Assembly: GCA_900548745.1 (NCBI GenBank)
Contig: URLQ01000122.1
Span: 1-8,605, forward strand
Direction: 5' to 3'
Length of the DNA stretch: 8,605 bases
Origin: an uncultured Prevotella sp.
Lineage (GTDB): Bacteria > Bacteroidota > Bacteroidia > Bacteroidales > Bacteroidaceae
Part shown: positions 1 to 5,067 of the stretch, piece by piece
How positions within the stretch are numbered: position 1 is the first letter of the stretch
Layout of the letters: each line of letters begins with the position of its first letter
The notes under the pieces: model-generated
What the model saw: the letters and a program-made list of their open reading frames with translations, nothing else
What the model was told of the DNA's origin: nothing
Databases searched by the model: none
Translations under genes and position numbers: made by a program

Positions 1-1
1 A

Positions 2-277
2 CAGCTGCAGGTGGAGCAAGCACGGAGCGCCGCCGAGTCGCAGCTCCGTTCGGGCTATCAGCAGCTCGTGGGTCTGCAGCAGGTGCTCGACCACAGCGAC
101 GTGAAGATGATGCAGGAGTCGATAGAGCTCTTCGCCAAGGCGCTGCAGCAAGGCGAAATCAACGCCCTGGAATATTACACCGAGGTGAACAGCATCTACG
201 AGAAGCTCCAGCGCCACATCGACGTACACACCCAGAGCGCCAAACTGCTTGCTGCGCTTCACAAGAACGAACTTTAG
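2..277 (+). CDS. TolC-family outer membrane efflux protein, C-terminal fragment (5' end outside window)
   Basis: The reading frame is already open at base 2 and runs to a TAG at 275-277, so only about the last 91 codons are visible. A GTG at 11 is in frame but is probably internal, since coding continues upstream of it without a stop. The fragment is almost wholly helical and rich in Gln, Leu and Ala. It carries the segment GEINALEYYTEVNSIYEKLQ, followed by a helix that ends shortly after AKLLAAL. This pattern (a Gly-Glu-Ile turn, Leu-Glu-Tyr, then a long final helix) is typical of the last coiled-coil repeat of TolC/CusC-type channel proteins in Bacteroidetes. Such proteins form the outer-membrane duct of RND or ABC efflux pumps. 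The inner-membrane pump and adaptor genes would be expected upstream, outside the window. No terminator is obvious after the stop. The family call is by resemblance only. Confidence 0.7.
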   Translation, partial: QLQVEQARSAAESQLRSGYQQLVGLQQVLDHSDVKMMQESIELFAKALQQGEINALEYYTEVNSIYEKLQRHIDVHTQSAKLLAALHKNEL

Positions 278-331
278 GAAAGTTCAATTTGCTTTGTAAT
301 GCTTTGAAGATAATATATCTGATTTTAAGTA

Positions 332-362
332 TTTGGTGGATGCGAAGATTTTATTACCTTTG
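332..362 (+). promoter_or_regulatory. Bacteroidetes-type promoter for the OprB-like porin gene
   Basis: TTTG at 332-335 is followed by exactly 19 bases and then TACCTTTG at 355-362. This matches the primary sigma-factor consensus of Bacteroidetes (TTTG-N19-TAnnTTTG). Transcription should start a few bases downstream, near 367-370, giving a leader of about 30 bases before the ATG at 399. The in-frame TTG at 333 lies inside the -33 box, so it cannot be the translation start. Confidence 0.8.
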
Positions 363-398
363 CATCCGCCCTCCAGATATGGGGATACAGAAAACATT

Positions 399-1439
399 AT
401 GAAGCGTATATTTTTAATTCTTATGTGCTGCGTCAGCGTCTGTCTGTCGCATGCCCAATGTTTTAGCGGAGTTTACACGACGGAGTGGCAATGGGACATG
501 AACAAGAAGACGAACTGGGTGAACCAGCTGCGCCTGGACCTCAGCGTGCCCGTGTTTGGCGGCAGAGGCTCCATCGAGGCGGCGACGCTCCATCTGGCAA
601 AGACCGGCGATAGCGTCATCGGCGACTGGCAGGGTTTCTCGAACATCGAGGCTGACAATATGTTTGCCGCAATCGCCGTGCTTGGCTATATGCATGAGTG
701 GAAGGCAGGGCATCTGTTCGTGGGTGTGAGGAATGTGAACGAGGACTTCTTCACGTCCGACGTTACGGCGCTCTTCACCAACAGCTCTTGCGGCATCTTC
801 CCCACGGTGGCTGCAAGCTATCCCATTGCCAACTATCCTCTGTCGGGACTTACCGTCTATTTCGATGTGACAAAGGGCGGATGGACGTTCCGCAACAGTA
901 TCTACAACGGTTCCGGCTACAACGGATGGACCGCACACGACAATCCCTTCCTCGTGCGTCCGAAGAAGGACGGCATCTTCAACATCTCCCAACTGGAGTA
1001 TTCATATCGTGGCGGAAGGTATTTTGCCGGGGCTGCCATCCATACCCGTCAGTATGCTATAGACGAGGAGGAGGAAATGGCTCCGGCTGAGGAAGCTGTG
1101 CACAAGACCAGCTGCGGATGGTGGGTCTATGGCGAGCAGACCGTGTGGGAGTCGGGCGCAAGAAAGGTTTCTTGTATGGCTCAGTATTCCGAAGACACCA
1201 GTCGCAGGAGTGCTTGCTACCGCTATGCGGAAAAAGGTGGAGCATATCAGGACGAAGCAAACGAATGTGGCGTGTCGGGCCAGTATGCCCGTTTCCGGCA
1301 GGGTACGGAATATTCTCTGGAGCTGACGTGGAGGAGGAGACTGAACAAATGGCTGTCCGTGCAGCCGTCGTTCCAGTATGTGTCGAACGCCGACGATGAC
1401 TTCACGGTTATCGGTGCCCGTCTTTATTGCGAATTCTGA
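399..1439 (+). CDS. OprB-like carbohydrate-selective porin (outer membrane beta-barrel)
   Basis: The predicted product has 346 residues, starting at ATG 399. The frame is open further upstream (TTG at 333), but that codon lies in the promoter, and the ATG begins a clear signal peptide: MKR, a hydrophobic core, and LSHA before a likely cut after Ala19. The mature protein is rich in aromatic and alternating polar/hydrophobic residues and ends in Phe (LYCEF), as many outer-membrane barrels do. A central block resembles the OprB porin core: FVGVRNVNEDFFTSD, then LFTNSSCGIFP (about residues 105-135), with a later NSIYNGSGYNGW. OprB-type porins pass sugars through the outer membrane. At 346 residues it is smaller than typical OprB proteins (over 400). 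It is a single-gene unit with its own promoter and meets the arginase-like gene tail to tail, 5 bases apart. The substrate cannot be told from sequence. Another barrel family is possible. Confidence 0.62.
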   Translation: MKRIFLILMCCVSVCLSHAQCFSGVYTTEWQWDMNKKTNWVNQLRLDLSVPVFGGRGSIEAATLHLAKTGDSVIGDWQGFSNIEADNMFAAIAVLGYMHEWKAGHLFVGVRNVNEDFFTSDVTALFTNSSCGIFPTVAASYPIANYPLSGLTVYFDVTKGGWTFRNSIYNGSGYNGWTAHDNPFLVRPKKDGIFNISQLEYSYRGGRYFAGAAIHTRQYAIDEEEEMAPAEEAVHKTSCGWWVYGEQTVWESGARKVSCMAQYSEDTSRRSACYRYAEKGGAYQDEANECGVSGQYARFRQGTEYSLELTWRRRLNKWLSVQPSFQYVSNADDDFTVIGARLYCEF

Positions 1440-1444
1440 TTTTA

Positions 1445-2058
1445 TTATCTCTCCTCCGCCAGAATCATCCTCATCAGTTCATCATTAGCCTTGTTGCTGA
1501 TGTCGGCATTTCTTACTTCAGAAAGATAGTCGAGAGTGGCAGAACATTCGCCGGTAATGTCTATGCCGATGACTTTTTCATTGGCATAGATGATGCGGAG
1601 CACGGCTTGGAGTTGCAGGAGGGACATGTCGCCATTGCTCCAGTCGGGATTTGCGATACGAGTTCATCCGAAGCCCCCACGATGATGATATTCCTGACAA
1701 AGGGGTTCTTCCTTAATACGTCAGTCACCCATCCGCCACACGACACCACGCCTTCCCATTGCGGAGGCTGCATGTCGGGATGATGGTCGAAAACGACAAG
1801 GGAGAATGGTTCATCGAGCCTTGACACCCAGTATTCCGTGAGATAATGGAAATCGCCGGAATCTATGAAATGGAGAGCCTTGGCAGGGAATGCAGACAGT
1901 CTTCGATGCAGTTCCTTCCTTGCCTGTTCATCGCAGTAGCAGTCTACGCCGTTGATGTCGCGGCAGTCTACATGCGTGATGTTGCAGCTTGAGGCAAACG
2001 ACTCATAGTCGTATATGCCTGTGAAGTTGATAAGTATGATAGGCAGTTTCTTTGTCAT
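1445..2058 (-). pseudogene. Arginase-superfamily protein, disrupted by a one-base frameshift
   Basis: Translation on the minus strand from ATG 2058 gives MTKKLPIILINFTGIYDYES and then about 130 good residues. These include GDFHY (68-72) and FDHHPDMQ (90-97), the latter resembling the DxHxD metal-binding motif of arginase/agmatinase proteins, followed by SCGGWV and IIIVGAS. The homologous sequence then changes frame: it resumes as NPDWSNGDMSLLQLQAVL, contains IGIDITGE (position of the second metal motif, SxDxDxxDP), and ends at TAA 1445-1447. The frame change must lie between 1643 and 1664, because a TGA at 1664-1666 closes the downstream frame beyond that point. The span is 614 bases; one extra base would restore a 204-codon gene, so a single-base deletion is the simplest reading. 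Read as is, the first frame continues to 1561 with an unrelated tail lacking the second metal motif. It may be a true pseudogene or a sequencing error. No partner genes indicate a substrate. Confidence 0.72.
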
Positions 2059-2063
2059 GGATG

Positions 2064-2092
2064 CGAAAATACATAATATTCCCGACAACAAA
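2064..2092 (-). promoter_or_regulatory. Possible promoter of the arginase-like gene
   Basis: Read on the minus strand, TTTG (2092-2089) lies 17 bases before TATTTTCG (2071-2064), a near match to the Bacteroidetes -7 box TAnnTTTG with one mismatch. The spacing is shorter than the usual 19-21 bases. If used, transcription would start very close to the ATG at 2058, giving an almost leaderless mRNA. Support is moderate to weak. Confidence 0.35.
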
Positions 2093-2129
2093 AGAAAGCG
2101 CTATAAGATTTTATGATACTTTATACAAT

Positions 2130-2206
2130 CTATGTCGCTTACGATGTCTATCTATGTCGCTTACGATGTCTATCTATGGCACTTGCGACAGATGGCACTT
2201 GCGACA
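2130..2206. repeat. Compact array: two 22-bp tandem repeats followed by two 15-bp repeats
   Basis: A 22-base unit beginning CTATGTCGCTTACGATG occurs twice without a mismatch, at 2130-2151 and 2152-2173. It is followed directly by ATGGCACTTGCGACA at 2176-2190 and 2192-2206 (period 16). The first unit carries TGTCGC and the second carries its reverse complement GCGACA, so the two halves face each other. ATGTCGC at 2132-2138 can pair with GCGACAT at 2201-2207. The array lies between the arginase-like gene and the promoter of the STAS operon. It could be a cluster of protein-binding sites, a hairpin-forming element, or a variable repeat locus; the sequence does not say which. Confidence 0.8.
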
Positions 2207-2243
2207 TTACTTTTTTATATAATATATATGGTGATATTTATAT

Positions 2244-2261
2244 AACATTAAATATAATGTT
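2244..2261. repeat. AT-rich perfect inverted repeat (7-bp arms, 4-base loop)
   Basis: AACATTA at 2244-2250 and TAATGTT at 2255-2261 are exact reverse complements separated by AATA. The element lies about 90 bases upstream of the -33 box of the STAS operon, in very AT-rich DNA. It could be an operator for a dimeric regulator or a weak hairpin. It has no T-run to support a terminator, and AT composition alone could produce it. Confidence 0.4.
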
Positions 2262-2348
2262 TCCTGTCTGCAAGGCGCATTTTTGTACTTTTCCATTCGG
2301 TTAAGAATATTATTTTGCTTTATTTTGAAAGAAAAATGCACATTGTGC

Positions 2349-2379
2349 TTTGTTGGTTTTTAGGAAATGTGTATTTTTG
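2349..2379 (+). promoter_or_regulatory. Bacteroidetes-type promoter for the STAS/ATPase/phosphatase/permease operon
   Basis: TTTG at 2349-2352 is separated by exactly 19 bases from TATTTTTG at 2372-2379, a full match to TTTG-N19-TAnnTTTG. Transcription is expected to start near 2385, leaving a leader of about 155 bases before the ATG at 2542. No comparable promoter is visible inside the operon, so this one probably drives all four genes. Confidence 0.8.
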
Positions 2380-2430
2380 CATTTACAACTAAATTTGTGA
2401 TGTATATCTTGGCATAGGCTATAAACGGCT

Positions 2431-2508
2431 ATGAAACATGTTGTGCGACAGGTGATGAAACTGTTGCCACACAAGCGAAAAGAAAAACTATGCTATAAAC
2501 ATTTATAA
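2431..2508 (+). CDS. Possible 25-codon ORF in the operon leader (unrecognised, basic peptide)
   Basis: An ATG at 2431 opens a frame of 25 codons closed by TAA at 2506-2508, wholly within the predicted leader of the STAS operon and ending 33 bases before the STAS start. The peptide begins MKHVVRQVMKLLPHKRKEK and is strongly basic with a short hydrophobic patch. I do not recognise it. There is no clear ribosome-binding site, which is normal for this group and so neither helps nor hurts. It overlaps the hairpin at 2441-2474. It could be a leader peptide, a small regulatory protein, or chance. Confidence 0.22.
   Translation: MKHVVRQVMKLLPHKRKEKLCYKHL
2441..2474 (+). promoter_or_regulatory. Hairpin in the 5' leader of the STAS operon
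   Basis: TTGTG-CGACAG (2441-2451) can pair with CTGTTG (2461-2466) and CACAA (2470-2474), leaving a 9-base loop and a 3-base bulge. That gives 11 pairs including one G-T. No T-run follows, so it does not look like a terminator. It may affect translation or stability of the leader, or be incidental. Confidence 0.35.
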
Positions 2509-2541
2509 ATAACAATCTTTACAATAAAAAACAACTAAATT

Positions 2542-2844
2542 ATGGAACTTAAAATAAACAATCAGGAGAATGAGATTCAGGCTGTCCTTACAGGTCGCCT
2601 TGACACAGTTGCCTCTACACAGTTTGCAACGGACATGAAGCCTCTGCTTGACAATGCCGACAAGACTATCGTGCTCAACTGCGAACGACTGGAGTTCATC
2701 TCCTCAAGCGGCTTGCGCCTTTTCCTCACTCTTCGCAAAGCCACTCTCGCCGCCGGAGGCAAGGTCATTATCGAAGGCATGACGGCAGATGTAAAGCAGG
2801 TATTCACCATCACCGGCTTCTTGTCTCTCTTTGATTTCAGATAG
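2542..2844 (+). CDS. STAS-domain protein (anti-sigma factor antagonist / SpoIIAA-RsbV-like)
   Basis: The protein has 100 residues, the usual size of a stand-alone STAS domain, with no signal peptide or membrane segment, so it is cytoplasmic. It begins with the typical strand region, followed by LTGRLDT (16-22), where SpoIIAA-like proteins have the L-x-G-x-L/x-D motif. The phosphorylation loop reads FISSSGLR at 52-59. In SpoIIAA/RsbV the loop is DSSGLG with the first Ser phosphorylated; here Ser55 takes that place, and the preceding Asp is Ser54. It ends with FTITGFLSLFDF, matching the conserved C-terminal helix. In partner switching, the unphosphorylated form binds the kinase encoded next door and frees that kinase's other target. 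It is the first gene of the operon, behind a consensus promoter and a long leader, with 2 bases to the next gene. The biological target is unknown. Confidence 0.9.
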   Translation: MELKINNQENEIQAVLTGRLDTVASTQFATDMKPLLDNADKTIVLNCERLEFISSSGLRLFLTLRKATLAAGGKVIIEGMTADVKQVFTITGFLSLFDFR

Positions 2845-2846
2845 TT

Positions 2847-3269
2847 ATGCTTACCCTTACGATAAACAATAGTCTGTCGGAGATGGCGGCTCTTGAACCT
2901 TTCACAGTACAGATGGGCAGGGAGTTCCAGCTCGACCAGACTCTCGTCTTCCAGTTGCAGCTGGCTCTCGACGAGGCTGTGTCAAACATCGTGAACTATG
3001 CCTATGGCGAGGCTACAGGCATGCCCGTGACCATCACGGCAGATGTAGCTGCGGCTGACGATGGCTTCCGCGAACTAAAGCTCTGTCTCCTTGACCACGG
3101 CTTTGCCTTCAACCCCTTGGCTGAGGCTCCAGAGGTGGACACCACGTCGGATGCAGAGAAAAGGCAGATTGGCGGACTTGGCATCTTCCTTATCCGTCAG
3201 ATGATGGACAAGCTGGAATATGAGAGAGTGGGGGAGCAGAACGTGCTCACAATGATAAAGAAAATTTAG
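2847..3269 (+). CDS. Serine-protein kinase / anti-sigma-like ATPase (RsbW/SpoIIAB-type HATPase)
   Basis: The 140-residue product matches the length of RsbW/SpoIIAB-like GHKL ATPases. The N box is LDEAVSNIVNYAY (41-53), with Glu43 and Asn47 as the expected catalytic and Mg-binding residues. The G1 box is DHGFAFNP (83-90), equivalent to DxGxxFxP, and the G2 box is GGLGIFLIR (109-117). The protein should bind ATP and phosphorylate the STAS partner encoded just upstream; it would otherwise hold an unknown target inactive. In Gram-positive bacteria that target is a sigma factor, but none is encoded in this window. The ATG lies 2 bases after the STAS stop and the next gene starts 4 bases after this stop, consistent with coupled translation. 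There is no histidine-kinase dimerisation domain, so a two-component kinase is unlikely. Confidence 0.9.
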   Translation: MLTLTINNSLSEMAALEPFTVQMGREFQLDQTLVFQLQLALDEAVSNIVNYAYGEATGMPVTITADVAAADDGFRELKLCLLDHGFAFNPLAEAPEVDTTSDAEKRQIGGLGIFLIRQMMDKLEYERVGEQNVLTMIKKI

Positions 3270-3273
3270 AGAG

Positions 3274-5055
3274 ATGAATAAGGTATCAAAAATAAAGATG
3301 TCGCTGGCAATACTGCTTACGCTCTTTGCCGTATTCACCATAGGCAACGGCATAGCCCTGAAATACAGCGAGAAGAAGTTCTTTGTGGTGGCAGACCAGA
3401 TAGCCACACGCGACCTCGACAATCTTCTTGAACATACAGACAAACTGCTTGCCGAAGCTGAGGTGTCTGCCCTCAATCTTAGAGCTCTGGCTACCACCAA
3501 TCCTGATGTTCTCTCTTCTGACATCTATGCCGTGATGGACCGCTTCATGGTTGACAATCCGCATCTCTATGGTGTGGTCATATCCTTTGATCCCGACGTG
3601 GTAAGGAAAAGAGGCATTGCCGTACCAGTCACATTCTGTCAGGGCAGCAAGCGGGAAGGCTTCCGCCATTATGGCATGGAGGCATCTTCGCTGGCACAAT
3701 ATAACCATACGGAATGGTATGAAGGCGCAAAGAAGAGTGGCAAAGGCTATTGGGCGCATCCGCTGCGTGCGGCAAACGGCATACTGCTTGCTCCCTATAG
3801 TATGCCCTTCTACGACAAGGATGGCAGCTTCATGGGAGTAATATGTTGCGACATCTCGCTCGAACAGCTTAACGGCTATATCAGTAAGGCGGCTCCATAT
3901 CCCGATGCCGTGGTAACGTTGATGGACCAGTCTTTCAAGTTCGTCTCGCATCCCAATCCAGACTATGTGTTGAAGATGACTTTCGATAGGCTGATGGCAG
4001 AATCTAACGTGCAGATGGACAAGCGCATCTTTACGGAGATGAAGGTGGCACGTCGCGGCTCAAGTTCCTATGAAGGTGGCGGTGGCACCCACCTTATATA
4101 TTATGCTCCCGTAAGGAAAGCCGGCTGGACTCTTACTATCGATTTTCCGGCGCAGAACGTTTATGCCCATGTGGATGAGGTGAAGATTTGCATGCTGCTC
4201 AATATGTTCTTCGGCATGATAATTTTCGGCTTCGTGTGCTGGAGGCTTATGAAGGTCATCGACCGCTATGAAAAGGCTGCCGCACAGAAAGCCATGATGC
4301 AGGGCGAACTGAACATTGCCGCCACAATACAGAAGGGCATGTTGCCAAAGCTCTATCCTGCCTTTCCCGACGTAAAGGAGCTGGATGTATACGGCATGCT
4401 GGTGCCTGCAAAGGAAGTGGGTGGCGATCTGTTTGACTATTTTATACGTGACGGTAAGTTCTTCTTCTGCATTGGCGACGTATCGGGCAAAGGCGTGCCG
4501 GCATCATTGTTCATGGCTGTGCTGCGTTCTCTGTTCCGCAACGTGTCGCTCCACGAAGACAACCCTTCGCAGATTGCAAATGCTCTGAACACGGCTCTCT
4601 CGGAAGGCAACGACCAGAACATGTTCTGCACCATGATGCTCGGCGTGCTCGACATCAGTAACGGGTGTCTGCGCTTCTGCAACTGCGGTCACAATGCTCC
4701 CGTGGTGCGTCGCATCAAAGGGGATGGTACATGCAAGGTGAGCTTTGAGAAGGTGGAAACCAACATCGCCGTTGGAATATTCGAAGGCTTCCCTTACCGG
4801 GCACAAGAGACCGTCATGAAGCCGGGCGAAGCTCTCTTCCTCTATACCGACGGCATTACCGAGGCAGAAAACACCACCAAGGAGCTGTATGGCGACGACC
4901 GCCTGCTGGAAGCCCTTGCTGCAGCACGGAACGACAGCATGCAAACGGCGAAAGACTATGTGGAATATGTATACCGCAACGTGAAGTCCTTCTCCGGAGC
5001 AGCTTCTCAGAGCGACGACATAACGATGGTAATGATAGAATATAAAGGCAAATAA
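3274..5055 (+). CDS. Membrane-bound sensor phosphatase: Cache-like extracytoplasmic domain plus SpoIIE/PP2C domain (RsbU-like)
   Basis: The 593-residue protein has a first membrane helix at about 8-30, an extracytoplasmic region at about 31-304, a second helix at about 305-327, a short helical linker, and a C-terminal PP2C-type domain. The outer region has features of a double Cache/PDC ligand-binding domain, including WYEGAKKSGKGYWAHP and, later, MPFYDKDGSFMGVICCDISL. I see no full HAMP domain between helix two and the linker ending IAATIQKGMLP. The phosphatase has all expected metal-binding acidic motifs: GGDLFDY (Asp385, Asp388), GDVSGKG (Asp402), YTDGITEA (Asp526) and SDDITMV (Asp581/582). 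It should dephosphorylate the STAS protein encoded two genes upstream when the outer domain is in its signalling state. The gene is inside the operon, 4 bases after the kinase gene and 12 before the permease gene. The ligand is unknown; Cache domains often bind small organic acids or amino acids. Confidence 0.9.
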   Translation: MNKVSKIKMSLAILLTLFAVFTIGNGIALKYSEKKFFVVADQIATRDLDNLLEHTDKLLAEAEVSALNLRALATTNPDVLSSDIYAVMDRFMVDNPHLYGVVISFDPDVVRKRGIAVPVTFCQGSKREGFRHYGMEASSLAQYNHTEWYEGAKKSGKGYWAHPLRAANGILLAPYSMPFYDKDGSFMGVICCDISLEQLNGYISKAAPYPDAVVTLMDQSFKFVSHPNPDYVLKMTFDRLMAESNVQMDKRIFTEMKVARRGSSSYEGGGGTHLIYYAPVRKAGWTLTIDFPAQNVYAHVDEVKICMLLNMFFGMIIFGFVCWRLMKVIDRYEKAAAQKAMMQGELNIAATIQKGMLPKLYPAFPDVKELDVYGMLVPAKEVGGDLFDYFIRDGKFFFCIGDVSGKGVPASLFMAVLRSLFRNVSLHEDNPSQIANALNTALSEGNDQNMFCTMMLGVLDISNGCLRFCNCGHNAPVVRRIKGDGTCKVSFEKVETNIAVGIFEGFPYRAQETVMKPGEALFLYTDGITEAENTTKELYGDDRLLEALAAARNDSMQTAKDYVEYVYRNVKSFSGAASQSDDITMVMIEYKGK

Positions 5056-5067
5056 ATACATTTTTTT

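Noticed and set aside
333..398. Upstream TTG start for the porin gene
   Set aside because: The codon lies in the -33 promoter box, and the extension precedes a well-formed signal peptide starting at 399.
1643..1664. Programmed ribosomal frameshift in the arginase-like gene
   Set aside because: No X-XXY-YYZ slippery heptamer is in phase in the overlap and no strong downstream stem was found, so mutation or sequencing error is simpler.
2130..2206. CRISPR array
   Set aside because: Units are directly adjacent, with no unique spacers of regular length, only two copies of each type, and no cas genes nearby.
2113..2304. 63-codon plus-strand ORF over the tandem repeats
   Set aside because: Its sequence is simply the translation of the repeats and AT-rich spacer, with low complexity and no conserved pattern.
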